This document shows, piece by piece, positions 1 to 11,958 of a DNA stretch of 64,000 bases (the stretch's first letter is position 1; the number at the start of each line of letters is the position of its first letter). Source of the stretch: Cryptomeria japonica (lineage: Eukaryota; Streptophyta; Pinopsida; Cupressales; Cupressaceae); assembly GCF_030272615.1 (NCBI RefSeq), contig NC_081407.1, positions 100,423,897 through 100,487,896 of the forward strand, written 5' to 3'. A program made the position numbers and the translations under genes. The notes below the pieces were generated by a model that was not told where the DNA came from, made no database searches, and worked only from the letters and a program-made list of their open reading frames with translations.

Positions 1-733
1 AGACAACATGTAAAACTACAATATGATAACAACACTACATGCCAAGGCAGATCCTTTTCGTATCCTCTACTCTATAATCACACTCTGTAGTTTCGCTCTT
101 ACTGGTCTGACAAGTATCAAGTATCTCTTCACTCGGATACACACACACAACATTTGCCAACAATTTTACAGTAACAAACATCGTTGACCTTATAGACAAC
201 AGATAGGTCGATAGCATAAACCCTAAACCCTAAACATCTTAGGTTTACAACACAGGCGGTCCAATCCTAACCGTCCAAACATATTTGCATAGAGCATTAC
301 AATTTCAAACAGATTACAAGACAAGCTGCATCGTTCATTCATCACCGCTCATGGGAATCAGTAACCCATCACACTCTCTTCGCATACCACTAAGAAGAAT
401 GATCATTCCTGAGGTAGACTTAAAATGCAGTTAATCTTCTCATGCAAGATCCTCAAGGAAATCCTTCACGCGCACAAAGCTGACGTGGCACCTCGATCAC
501 ATCTCTTAGCTAACTCATCACAGAGCATCATCGATTGCATTGCACAAGCCAGATCACCAAACCGATAAGCATAGAGTTGAGACTACTAACTGGTAGTCAT
601 ACTTAGTGAAACCCTGACACCGGTTCACTGCATCTCCTCATACCAATTCACATGAACTTTATTGACATCAATGACAACATACATTATCATCATATCAACA
701 TACCGGTTCATCATATGCCAATGATATCCAACA
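1..733 (-). repeat. 3' LTR of element A, truncated by window start
   Basis: Closely similar to 3544-4260 and 7258-7999. The inner edge reads ...atatccaaca on the plus strand (TGTTGG... on the minus strand) and abuts the complement of a polypurine tract. It holds two tandem plant-telomere-like units (ccctaaa) near 220-233. Confidence 0.9.
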
Positions 734-880
734 ATCTCCCCCTTTGACATTGATGACAATACTCAGTGTAGCATTGCAACTGAAAACCTCATAGACCAGT
801 GTATCTGCATCATCAGATACCTTCTCCTCATACATCAGATATCTTCTCCCCATACATCAGATATCTTCTCCCCCTTTGAC
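734..880 (-). promoter_or_regulatory. Polypurine tract of A with repeated PPT-like upstream copies
   Basis: Minus-strand PPT caaagggggagat (734-746) lies directly against the 3' LTR. A second near-copy occurs at 868-880 and is embedded in about three imperfect 22-bp units built on catcagatatcttctcccc (about 809-880). Arrays of PPT-like copies next to the 3' LTR are known in Sirevirus/Maximus-type copia elements; the assignment here is by that resemblance. Confidence 0.75.
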
Positions 881-1021
881 AACAATGCCAAAGTGGAGGC
901 ACAAGCTTCCAAAATCTACTATGCTGCTCCCCCTAAGGAGTAGCATCCTTCAACACATAAATCCTGATGAATTTGTCACTATAGTACTTGATTGATGCAA
1001 AGCACATATCTTTTAGTTGAC

Positions 1022-2867
1022 TTAATGAAGGGGTAGAACCCCAAATTCACCTCTCAAATAGGTAAATGTAGTCTTCAGTAAGGGCTTAGTGAATATATCT
1101 ACTAGCTGCTCCTTACTGGAAACATGCTGTAGTACAACCTCCTTATTCTAAACTTTCTCTCTCAAGAAGTGATATTTAAGCTCAATGTGCTTAGTTCTAG
1201 CATGAAATACCAAATTTTTGGAAATATTTATTGTACTTGTGTTGTCACAAAATATATTCACTGGTTCAGATACAGGTACATTGAAACCTTCCAACACATG
1301 CTTCATCCAAATTGCTTGAGTGCAGTTCATAAATGCTACCACATATTCTGCTTCAGCTGTAGATTGATAAGTACAACTCTGCTTCTTACTTGTCCATGAT
1401 ACTAATCTTCCATTGAGAAAGAACACTCCACCGGTTGTGCTCTTCCGGTCGTTAACATTACCTACCCAATCGGCATCAGTATATACCTTGAGATTATAGT
1501 CACCATTATATGGATACCACAATCCATAATCAATTGTTCCTTTCAGATATCTAAGAATCCTTTTGACAACTACAAAGTGGGATTCTCTTGGACATTTCGG
1601 AAAATGAGCTACTATGCCCACTACATGAGCAATATTTGGTCTGCTGTGCACCACATAGTGCAGCTTACCGATCATTGACCAATACTCCTTCTCATTCACC
1701 AGTGCTGAATCATCTTCCTTAGTCAGTTTACAACCAGTCACCATCGGTGTACCAACTGGTTTTCTTTCCTCCATGCCAAAAGTCTTCAATACCTCTTTGA
1801 CATACTTGGACTGCGTAATAAAAATACCCTCTTTCATTTGCTGAATCTGTAAACCAATGAAGAACTTTATCTCTCCTATTAAAGACATCTCAAATTATTT
1901 CTTCATTTCATCTGCAAACGCATGACTCATTTTATCATCTCCTCCAAAGATTATGTCATCCACAAACACTTCATAGATCAGAATCTGATCACCTTCTGAT
2001 TTCAAGTAGATGTTGCTATCTTCACTCGTCCTCTAAAATCCAATCTTCACAAGATGAGAGTGTAATCTTTCATACCATGCCCTAGGTGCCCGTTTCAGCC
2101 CATATAGGGCTTTGTGTAATCTACACACCATGTCACTATCTTCTGATAAGGCAAGCCCATCTGGTTGCTCTATATATACTTCTTCTTCAAGGATTCCATT
2201 CAGAAAAGCAGACTTCACATCCATCTAATAAACCTTAAATCCCTTAAATGCTGCAAATGCAAGTAGCATTCGAACACCTTCTAGTCTAGCCACAGGAGCA
2301 AAAGTTTCTCCATAGTCTTCTCCTTCCTCCGTAGTGTATCCTTTGCATATAAGCCTAGCCTTGTTCCTTACAATTGTGCCTTCTGCATTCAACTTATTCC
2401 TGAAGACCCATTTGGTACCTATGACATTTTTATGTTCTGGCTTGGGCACCAAAGACCATGTTGCATTCTTTTCTATGTGGTCTAGCTCCTCTAACATTGC
2501 TTTAATCCAATATCCATCTGTAAGAGCTTCTCTGGAAGTCTTGGGTTCAAATTCAGAAATCATGCAAGAGTTCTCCTTCACTTTTCTTCTTGTGAGTATC
2601 TCTACATCTTTATCTCCTATGATTTGCTTCGGATCATGATGTAGCTTCACATATCTAGGAATGACTCTAGCCCGATCTGCTAGCTTTTCTTCTTCTTCAT
2701 CACTAACCTCTTCTTCTTCTCTTACTACAGCTTCTATTGGTACAAGGAACACTGGGATCTTTACAAGTTTCTTTCTTAACCAGTTCCCAGAAAGCTATAA
2801 CCGGTTCATCTTCCACTTCTTCGCTGCATGTTTCCTCAGGTTCCTCAGGGGATTCATCAACCTTGAC
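1022..2867 (-). pseudogene. Element A reverse transcriptase and RNase H (broken)
   Basis: Decayed C-terminal half of the copia polyprotein. The RT fingers/palm start is seen at 2225-2752 (WVFRNKLNAEGTIVRNKARL, then FAPVARLEGVR), followed by MDVKSAFLNG at 2195-2224 and LYGLKRAPRAWYERL. The catalytic VDDII segment lies in the 1890-2030 stretch. RNase H begins near VYTDADWVGNVNDRKST and ends with the TKHIEL and DIFTKPL motifs; the natural stop is at 1022-1024. In-frame TAG codons occur at 2225-2227, 2033-2035 and 1148-1150, and a TAA near 1900. One frameshift lies between 2752 and 2867. No function is expected. Confidence 0.92.
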
Positions 2868-2872
2868 ATTGA

Positions 2873-4260
2873 TGATGAATAATGATGAACAACAGATACC
2901 CTAACCGGTACTGAGAGGGGGGTGGGGGTGAATCAATACAGATAAAAACTCTCAACAACTTATCTAGCTAAAACAATATCAACTGGTTATCACCATTACT
3001 GAACTTAACCATGGCAATATAGGTTAAACACTGTAAGACACTAGACACCATAAACTGATAAGTCTGAATACTTCAAATATGATTAATATACAACATCAAC
3101 TTCACCCATAAACATATGCATATGGTACGCTAGTAATACCATAACATGTTAACTCTGCATGCATAATCTTTCAACTAAATACTTCATAAACATCACATGA
3201 AAAATGTATAACACATGACACACAAATTTTTCACGTGGAAACCCAAATGGGAAAAACCACGGTGGGAGTGAATACCCACAAGCTTGTTTTGAATTCTTTT
3301 GAAGCTCGCTCTGTTAGGAGCCTAGTCCGATTAAAGACTTTACAATAAGGTTTTGTTAGGAACCGATCATGTTAGAGATCACCCAGTTAAGGGATGGCTA
3401 TATACCCTGTTAAAGGTTGAAACCCTGTTAAAGGTTACCTCGCTATAGGATTTAAAGAACCCAATGATCTTGAGTCAGCTGGTTACAGGTTTTACAATAA
3501 GCCTGTTAAAGCTACCTGGTAAAGGGATTTTCCAACTGTTGAGATGGTTAGAAGACAACAGGTAAAACTACGATATGATAACAACACTATATGCCAAGGC
3601 AGATCCTTTTCGTATCCTCTACTCTGCAATCACACTTTGCAGTTTCCCTCTTATTGGTCTGGCAAGTATCAAGTATCTCTTCACTCAGATACACACACAC
3701 AACATTTGCCAACAACTTTTCAATACAAACATCATCGACCTTATAGACAATAGATAGGTCGGTAACATAAACCCTAAACCCTAAACATCTTAGGTTTACA
3801 ACGCAGGCGGTCCCATCCTAACCGTCCAAACATATTGCATAGAGAATTACAATTTCAAATAGATCACAAGTCAATCTGCATCGTTCATTCATCACTGCTC
3901 ATGGGAATTAGTAACCCATCATGCTTTCTTCTTATGCCACTAAGAAGAATGATCATTCCCGAGGTAGACTTCAAACACGGTCGATCTTCTTATGCCTCAA
4001 TCCTTCATGCGCACAAAGCTTACGTGGCACCTCGATCACAGAGTATCATCAGTTCATCACACAAGCTAGATCGCCAAACCGATAACCATAGAGCTGAGAC
4101 TACCGACCGGTAATCACACTTAGTGAAACCTTGACACTGGTTCACTGAATCTCCTCATACCTCTTCATACCGGTTCACCTGAACTTATTGACATCAATGA
4201 CAACATACATTATCATCATATCAATCATACCGGTTCATCATATGCCAATGATATCCAACA
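2873..4260 (-). repeat. Solo LTR of family A nested inside element A
   Basis: A 1,388-bp copy of the A LTR with TG...CA ends and no internal domain. It is bounded by perfect direct repeats attga at 2868-2872 and 4261-4265, so it arrived by integrase-mediated insertion and then lost its internal region by LTR-LTR recombination. If the LTR and one attga are skipped, the reading frame immediately upstream (ending at 4261) continues open into sequence left of 2873, so the insertion hit the linker between integrase and RT. It carries ccctaaaccctaaa near 3771-3785, like the truncated 3' LTR. Confidence 0.95.
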
Positions 4261-4865
4261 ATTGATACTTTCAACAATCTTCTGTATTCTATTGTTGTAG
4301 CACTTGAGAGCTTTGCTCTTAGTGGAATATCCCAGAAATATTCCTTCATCATATTTTGCATCAAATTTGCTCAAATGCTCACCTCTCTTGATATAGCACT
4401 TACTACCAAACACTTTAAAGTAACTCACAGTGGGAGTTTTCCCGGTCCAATACTCGTAAGGGGTTTTATCTTTACCTTTCTTGATGAGTACCCGGTTCAT
4501 AGTGTAGACTGTAGTGCTCACCGCTTCTCTCCAAAAAGTTGAGCAACCTTTCCTTGGATCAACATTGTTCTAGCCGCTTCAACTATAGTCCTATTATTTC
4601 TTTCTGCTATGCCATTCTGTTGTGGTGTCCTTGGGGCAGACAACTGCCTCTTGATACCGTTATCTTCACAGTACTTATTGAATTCATCAGAAGTGAATTC
4701 TCCTCCTTGATCAGTTCTCAGGTATTTTATCTTTTTATCACTTTCTTTTTCTACTAATGCTCAGAAAACTTTGAACTTTCCAAATGCTTCAGACTTGTCT
4801 TTCAAGAATGTGACCCACATCATTCTTGAGCAGTCATCAGTAAGAATCATAAAATACCTATCTCC
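4261..4865 (-). pseudogene. Element A integrase core and C-terminal part (broken)
   Basis: Minus-strand translation shows the second integrase aspartate in a LRTDQGGEF motif and the glutamate region PQQNGIAERNNRTIVEAARTM, then the copia GKTP/FKVFGSKCY motif at 4225-4521. It follows a TAG stop at 4866-4868. A second in-frame stop (TGA 4761-4763) and a frameshift near 4535 (after the LF residues of a QLFW motif) break it again. The segment is cut at 4261 by the nested solo LTR. Confidence 0.9.
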
Positions 4866-6509
4866 CTAAATACTTCTAGTTTTCATAGGACCACACAAAT
4901 CAGTACGCACAAGTTCGAGTAAATTTTCTACTGAGAAAGACTTACCTTTAAAAGTTGAGGAAGACATCTTCCCAAGTTGACATTCTCCGCACAAAGAATT
5001 CTCAGGTTTGTTCAGCAACGGTAATCCTCTTACTGCCTTGATCTTACTAGTTTTAACAATATTGTCAAAGTTCATATGACAAAGTCTCCTATGCCATATC
5101 CAACTGTCATCAAACTTAGCCATTAGACACCAAATTATCTTTGCATTCAACTGAAATAGGTTACCTCGGGTCTTCTTACTAGTGGCAATAAGTTCACCAC
5201 TCTTCCCAATTATATTGTAGACTCCGCCTTTGAATTTCAGAACTAATCCTTTGTCATTCAGCTGAGCAACACTCAACAGGTTATGCTTAAGACCTTCTAC
5301 CCAGTAGACATCATCTACACTTCTCTTTCCATTTAGTGAGATGGATCCTTTACCTTTTACCAAGCATGGTGCATCGTTGCCAAATCTGACAACACCTCCA
5401 TCATATTCCTCTAGAGACAAAAACTTTCTCCGATCGCCAATCATATGATGAGAACAACCCTTATCAATTATCCACTCATTGGAGTTGTCAATGCGAGAGA
5501 CAAGAGATTTCTTGTCAGACATTTCTTCCTTTACTGCTACAAACACTATGTCTTCATTTTCTTCATCCTTTGATTCTTCATCAGTGACACCTTCATCCAC
5601 ATCAACTAGACAATTTCTTATGTTTCCTCTTTTATACTTTCTGAACATCTCCTGTTTATCCTTATTGTCATTGTTAGGACAATTAACAACTATATGTCCT
5701 ATCTTGTTGCAGGAAAAACATTTCCAAGGAAGTTTACCTCTATACTTTCCAGTTCCCTTCGGAAGTCTTTTAGCAAGAAGAGCTTCAAACTCCATTAGAA
5801 TCTCTTCATCGTCCATATCTCTGCATTGTCTGGACTCATAACTGGTACTAGTTTCTTTTCCTTTTCTAGATGGTATAGTAGATTCTTTAAAGGCCAACTC
5901 AGTCTTCTGAACACTACCATCATAGCTATTCAATTCATATGTAGTTAATTTTGCAATGATAGAATCTAAGGATACCTTGGTTTTATCAATAGACCTTAGT
6001 TCCTGGATAGCAACAACTCTGATTGCATAGACTGGTAACAATGATCTAAGAACTTTACTAACAACAGTGGCATCTTCAATCGTTCCACCAACACTTTTGA
6101 TATCTCCAACTACTGTCTTAATCCTAATGCCATATTGCTGAATGGTCTCTCCTTCAAGCATCCTCATGTCTTCAAATTTCCCTCTAAGAATTTCTTCCTT
6201 AGCTTGCTTTACATGCTCATCACCACCATAAATGTTTTCCAGTGCATCCCATACCTCCTTAGGAGTGTCCTTGTCTTGTACGTCAATAAACTCAATATCC
6301 GACAGGCTGCTGATAAGGGCTTCCATGACTTACCCATTTTCCTGAATCTCTCTCTTTTGATCATCGGTCAGAGTGCTAGTGGGAATCACATAGGCATTCT
6401 CAACATAGCTCTTGTGTTGAGAACCCATACTCTTGATGTAAATCTTCATTCTATCCTTCCACATCTTCAAGTTATCTCTATTGAACTTAGGACCTTCCCT
6501 CTTCATCAT
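4866..6509 (-). pseudogene. Element A gag, protease and integrase N-terminus (broken)
   Basis: The ancestral start is probably the double ATG at 6504-6509. The frame stays open except for TAA at 6330-6332, after which ATG 6324-6326 restarts a 486-codon frame. In order: gag capsid-type (UBN2-like) region; CCHC zinc knuckle CFSCNKIGHIVVNC near 5690; acidic linker; protease around WIIDKGCSHHM (5448-5475); integrase zinc region with HRRLCHMNF near 5075 and CGECQLGK near 4985; and TDLCGPM holding the first integrase aspartate. The protease active site reads D-K-G where the family has D-S/T-G. The segment ends at TAG 4866-4868, where copia relatives have glutamine. Confidence 0.93.
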
Positions 6510-6566
6510 TACAACAAGATCTTTTACCTCAAGCGGTTAAGCTTATATCACCGAGGACTTGGAGTC

Positions 6567-6578
6567 GCTCTGATACCA
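6567..6578 (-). promoter_or_regulatory. Primer binding site of element A
   Basis: The minus strand reads TGGTATCAGAGC, the standard plant LTR-element site for initiator tRNA-Met. It is two bases inside the 5' LTR. Confidence 0.95.
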
Positions 6579-6580
6579 AT

Positions 6581-7999
6581 TGATGAATAATGATGAATAT
6601 CGGATACCCCAACCAGTACTAAGAGGGGGGGGGTGAATCAGTACAGGAAAAAACTCTCTTTACCACTTATCTAGCTAAAACAATACCAACCGGTTGCCAC
6701 CATTACTGAACTTAACCATGGCAATACCAGTTAAACACAGTAAGACACTAGACAACATAAACTGATAAGTTTGAATACTTCAAATACGATCAATATGCAA
6801 CATCAACTTCACCCATAAACATATGCATGTGGTATGCTAGTAATACCATAACCTATTAACTATCCATGCATAATATTTCAACCAAATACTTCATAAACAT
6901 CACATGAAAAATGCATAACACATAACACATAACACATAGATTTTTCACGTGGAAACCCAAATGGGAAAAACCACAGTGGGGATGAATACCCACAAGCTTG
7001 TTTTTGAACTCTTTTGAAGCTCGCCCTATTAGGAGCCTAGTCCGGTTAAGACTTTACAATAAGGTTCTGCTAGGAACCGATCCTATTAGAGATCACCCGG
7101 TTAAGGGATGGCTATATACCCTGTTAAAGGTTGAAACCTAGTTAGAGGTTACCTCGCTAGAGGATTTGAAGAACTCAATGATCTTGAGTCACCTGGTTAC
7201 AGGTTTTACAATAAGCCTGTTAAAGCTACTCGGTAAAGGGATTTTCCGACTGTTGAAATGGTTAGAAGACAACAGGTAAAACTAGGATCTGATAACAACA
7301 CTACATGCCAAGGCAGATCCTTTTCGTATCCTCTACTCTGCAATCACACTTTGCAGTTTCCCTCTTACTGGTCTGGCAAGTATCAAGTATCTCTTCACTC
7401 GGATACACACTCACAACATTTGCCAACAACTTTACAATAACAAACATTGTCGACCTTATAGACAACAAATAGGTCAGTAGCATAAACCATAAACTCTTAA
7501 CATCTTAGGTTTACAACACAAGCGGTCCAATCCGAACCATCCAAACATATTTGCATAGAGCATTACAATTTCAAACAGATCACAAGACAATCTGCATCGT
7601 TCATTCATCACCACTCATGGGAATCAGTAACCCATCACGCTCTCTTCGCATACCACTAAGAAGAATGATCATTCTCGAGGTAGACTTCAAATGCAGTTAA
7701 TCTTCTCATGCAAGATCCTCAAGGAAATCCTTCACGCGCACAAAGCTGACGTGCCACCTCGTTCACATCTCTTATCTAACTCATCACAGAGTATCATCGG
7801 TTGCATCACACAAGCTGGATCACCAAACCGATAACCATAGAGCTGAGACTACCAACCGGTAGTCATACTTAGTGAAACCCTAACACCAGTTCACTGCATC
7901 TCCTCATACCGGTTCACATGAACTTTATTGACATCAATGACAACATACATTATCATCATATCAACATACTGGTTCATCATATTCCAATGATATCCAACA
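6581..7999 (-). repeat. 5' LTR of element A
   Basis: 1,419 bp with ends TG...CA on the minus strand (TGTTGG ... ATTCATCA). It shares with the other two copies a segment cacgtggaaacccaaatggg (about 6946-6965), holding a CACGTG and the hairpin-capable cccaaatggg, next to aaaaaccac, which is common in plant copia LTRs. The telomere-like repeat of the other copies is degraded here (ataaaccataaactc). Confidence 0.93.
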
Positions 8000-9129
8000 C
8001 TATATACATTACCATCATTAGGGATTGTTAGGCCCACACTCAGACCTATGAAGCTAGGTCGAGTTGAGGCCTGGTACATGCATCAAACAAAACACGAAAC
8101 ACCTGCACACATACACATCCATGTATACATATGACAAATAGGGTTAGTAACAATAACCATTTCTCAAATATAATCATATGAACATATGTTAGTAAATAAT
8201 AAACCATCATAGACATAAAACATCATGTAACATATAGCCATAAGGGATTATAGCATAAAATCCTAATATCATCATAAGTCCTCATGGGCATAAAACATGA
8301 TAACCATAATACTTCATCTCACATCTAATCATCAAGTTACCATAAACATTATACCCGAATATTTCATTGTTACATCCTCAATATATACAAATCACTAGGA
8401 AAACATAATTATAAGCATAACCCTAATATCACCAATCGCTCCTAAAAATATAAATCCATTATACATACACAACCTTTCTATAAATCAACTAAGTATGCCT
8501 AACCTAATAGACAATATGCAACTAAAGACAACAAGAGTCAAACAAATCATAGTCAAGAACAAACATAGAAAGGGTTACCCTAGAACATAGTTCATTTCCC
8601 AAAAGAGATCACAAAGAAAACATGATTAGAAAATCCACTTATCAACTACTCATTATAATAATAAAATAGTATCATAACGGGCCACCTCCTAATTACCACA
8701 GTCAGTATATTAACACATTAAACTTAAGCACCCTCATATACATATAAGCAACCAAATATTAAACTCATTGGAAGGGGATTTTAACATCACATGCATTTTC
8801 CAATGATTTGATATCACCCCTTTGCATCTAATTTACATTGATTCCCATTTCATCTGCATTAAGAGTAGGTTCAGTATCATAATACCTGCCTTATTGTGTG
8901 AGGGTTAGAGGCGTATTACACTAAACTTGATTAGTTAAGACAATCTATTATTAAGTATCCATAGACATGGATTCAACTAAACACTACTTTTTAAATATTG
9001 TTAATGATCTAGAATTTTACAATTACATTATTCATAAAGTATCATCATGAAATCAATAGAAACTCTTGTTAGCACACTCATATGATTCATATAAGCTCCT
9101 TTCAAACAACAACAACTTATTTAGAAACC
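8000..9129. other. AT-rich spacer between elements A and B
   Basis: No reading frame, RNA gene or recognisable element. Imperfect runs of catcataa/aacata occur in 8170-8420. Confidence 0.6.
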
Positions 9130-9134
9130 ACCTC

Positions 9135-9918
9135 TGTTTATGTGATAGCTATGCTTGGATCCTTCTGGCCGACATAACAAATGAAAATGTGTGAATGGCC
9201 TATCAACCTTACACATTTAATATGTGCGATTTAATTCTAATGATTATCGATTTTGTAATTCATATTGCACTTATATCTAAACCCACCACCCTTGTCTATA
9301 AGACGTGTTAATTATTTGTAATAATGATGCAATCATTATCTAACTATAGATGTGTTGGTTAGAATATAACCGCTTCTTATGAAGAGGTGTATTGGTCAAT
9401 GTAAAGCCGACTTGTTGAAGGAGATGTGTTGGTTGGTGACATCTATGCATAGGTATAAAGATCGGTTCATCTCTCATCATAAGAATTGAATCATTTCATC
9501 TCTGTAGATCGGATTATCATTACCTCCAACAGATTCATATTTTCTCCTTCAGTGATTCATATTCTAGCAGATCATGTATATCTCCAGCAAGACCATATTC
9601 AATAGTTTGTTGATAATCATCTACAACATATTGAAGAATACACAATCAAACAAATTGTGCATTGTATTCAACATATCGAGTCTCTTATTTAGCAAGATAT
9701 GATCTTCATATCAAACCTATATTGTAGTGATTGATTCTAGAGTGAATCTTCTCATTGTATAGCTTCAAGTGTGAAGCATTTGTAAAGACATTTTGTTAAT
9801 ACATTACAAGAGATTAAGTGCTGGGTTTTTCACCTTCAAGAGGAAGGTTTTCCCAAGATAAATTCTATGCATTTGTGTTTGAACTATCTCTATCTAATCT
9901 GATAACTAAAACTTAACA
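9135..9918 (+). repeat. 5' LTR of element B
   Basis: 784 bp, beginning tgtttatgtgatag and ending aaaacttaaca, directly abutting the primer site. Its counterpart at 14513-15342 is 46 bp longer, mainly because of a GC-rich block. Confidence 0.95.
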
Positions 9919-9930
9919 TGGTATCAGAGC
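9919..9930 (+). promoter_or_regulatory. Primer binding site of element B
   Basis: tggtatcagagc, a perfect match to the plant initiator-tRNA-Met primer site, with zero spacing from the LTR. Confidence 0.96.
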
Positions 9931-10022
9931 CACGATAAAGAAACATTGTGATCAGATTTCCCTACAATCATGAAGTTTTCTCTCCTCTCTCACTTTCAAG
10001 AAGAAACTTCAAAGCCTCAAAA

Positions 10023-10850
10023 ATGGTGAATGACCTTAAAGTTGAGGATGGTCTTGAAGGCGCATCAAACTTCACCTCATGGAAGTTAAGAGTGCTTATT
10101 GCACTTCAATGAAATGATCTTCTTCAGTTTGTGGAGGAAAATGATTTATCCGAGCCAGAAGATCAAGAGGAGAAGCTTCAATTCAAGAAGAATGCCATAA
10201 AAGCGAAGAAGATATTAATTGACTCCATGAGGGATCACTTTGTGCCTCTCATCTCCAAGATGAAAACTATGAGAGAAATGTTCAAGACCTTGGAAGGTCT
10301 ATATGAGATTAACAACACAAGTAGGGCTCTTGAGTTGAGGCAACAACTTCATCAAATAAATATGGCGAAAGGAGAATATTTTATGTCATTCTTCATGAAG
10401 ATTTCAGAACTAAGGGATCAACTAAGCGCTATTGGAGACCAAGTGAATAAAGACATTGTTATGTTGGCATTAAATGGTCTCCCTCATTCATGGGAGCCAT
10501 TTATTCAGAGTATAAGTGGACGATCCAAACTGCCTAAGTTTGATTGACATCGAGCGGATTGCATTCAAGAAGAATCAAGATTGACAGGTAGGGGAATTGT
10601 CAAAAGTTTTCAAAATGAAGACACTCATGTTATTACCACCCGATCTACTAAGGAAGGAAGGAATTCGAAGAAGGTAAACTTCAAAAGGAACAAAGATCAG
10701 AAATCAGATCTCACACCTAATTCAAAGAAGAAGAAGAAAGATCTCTCTTGCATTCAGTTCTTTAGGTGTGACAAATCTAGTCACTATGCAAGGGATTGTT
10801 CGACAAGGCCTAAACAACAAGGGGCAAATATTAATGAAGTATCAACTTAG
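10023..10850 (+). pseudogene. Element B gag (broken)
   Basis: The start ATG at 10023 opens MVNDLKVEDGLEGASNFTSW, the usual copia gag opening. An in-frame TGA at 10110-10112 interrupts it. A UBN2-type capsid region follows (LEGLYEINNTSRALELRQQL) and breaks at TGA 10545-10547. A basic region and a zinc knuckle follow; the knuckle reads FFRCDKSSHYARDC (about 10758-10799), so the first Cys of the CCHC set is Phe. The segment ends at TAG 10848-10850, in the same frame as the protease region. Confidence 0.92.
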
Positions 10851-11957
10851 AAGGAAGCTGAAGATAACTCCAATGGATTCCTCTTCATATCAACATTATC
10901 AAGAAATGTTCCTACGGATAGTGATACCTGGCTAATTTATAGTGGAGCCTCTAGACACATCATCGACTATCGGGAGCATCTTTCAGATTTGGTGGAGTCT
11001 AATATCCAAGTTATCATTGGAGATTATGCACACTATTCAGTGAGAAGGTTTGGTGCTACATCAATCAACCTAGAATCTGGAGTCTCTCTTCATCTAAGTG
11101 ATGTTTTATTCATGCCGAGAATTAAGAGAAATCTTGTGTCTATTTCAGCCTTGGAGGATAAGGGCTATCAGATTGCATTTTTAGAAGGGAGAGTTCTTGC
11201 ATGGCCAAAGAACTGCAACATCAAGATTGCTCGTGTGATCGGGAATCAACATGAGAGTTTGTATAAGCTCTCCACTCTTCCAGTTCAATCTCTTCTTCAT
11301 GACTCTTCCAGTTCCAACGAACTATGGCATAGAAGACTTGGGCATCTACATTTCAGGGCTCTTCCATCACTGGAGAAGATGGCCAAAGGTATTCCTAAAC
11401 TTAATCATGTACATGATGGTACTTGTAAAGGTTGTGCTATGGGTAAAAACACTAAGAGTCCATTTCATAGTTGTGAAAGTAGATCTAAAAAAATTCTAGA
11501 TTTTGTACATTCATATTTATGTGGTCCAATGTCAATTCCATCCCTAAGTGAATTTTTGTATTATGTAACTTTCATAGATGAATACTCTAGGAAGACAAGT
11601 GGATTTATTTCTTAAGGTCTAAAGAGTCTGATGAAGTCCTAGGTAGATTTAAAGAGTTTGAGGCTCTAGGAGAAAACTTATTTGGAAAGAGAATTAAAGT
11701 TTTAAGGTCTGATAATGGAGGTGAGTACACCTCAGGTAGCTTTCGTGATTTCTGTATCGAGGCAGGGATCAAGAGGGAGTTATGTGTTTTTCTTACAACC
11801 CTCAGCAAAATTGGGTTGCAGAAAGAAAGAACAGATCCATTGTTGAAGCTGCAAGAGCCATGCTTCATGACCAAGACCTTCAAACTTTTCTATGGATAGA
11901 AGCTTCTAGAACAACAATGTATGTTCATAACATATGTCCTCACCGAATATTGTAGAA
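10851..11957 (+). pseudogene. Element B protease and integrase (broken)
   Basis: The protease active-site segment reads WLIYSGASRHI (10929-10961), with Tyr (codon 10938-10940) where the catalytic Asp is expected. The integrase zinc region is LWHRRLGHLHF...CKGCAMGK (about 11322-11450), followed by the first catalytic region (FVHSYLCGPM). Near 11598 the frame shifts, apparently by a 2-base insertion. The second Asp motif LRSDNGGEYTS follows, and a 1-base shift lies near 11790 just before the PQQN-type motif, which reads QQNWVAERKN. A stop at 11953-11955 precedes the MTPKESFLG segment. Confidence 0.9.
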
Positions 11958-11958
11958 T

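Larger units (their letters stand above)
1..7999 (-). mobile_element. Copia LTR retrotransposon A (minus strand, left end cut by window)
   Basis: Read on the minus strand, the order is 5' LTR (6581-7999), tRNA-iMet-type primer site (6567-6578), gag with zinc knuckle, protease, integrase, RT, RNase H, polypurine tract (734-746) and 3' LTR (733 to the window edge). The order PR-INT-RT-RH is that of Ty1/copia. The frame is broken by several nonsense codons and frameshifts, so the copy is dead. A solo LTR of the same family interrupts it at 2873-4260. The outer target duplication cannot be checked because the 3' LTR runs off the window; the base run after the 5' LTR begins ctata at 8000. Confidence 0.93.

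Noticed and set aside
219-236. Interstitial telomere or chromosome end
   Set aside because: Only two heptamer units, and they recur at the same position in another LTR copy, so they belong to the LTR.
5479-5841. Plus-strand 120-codon Ser-rich frame
   Set aside because: Antisense of the acidic linker of element A gag-pol, whose codons yield Ser runs in reverse.
2873-7999. A complete short LTR element bounded by the LTRs at 2873 and 6581
   Set aside because: The left LTR has its own perfect attga duplication, no PPT beside it, and splits an integrase-RT frame; it is a nested solo LTR.
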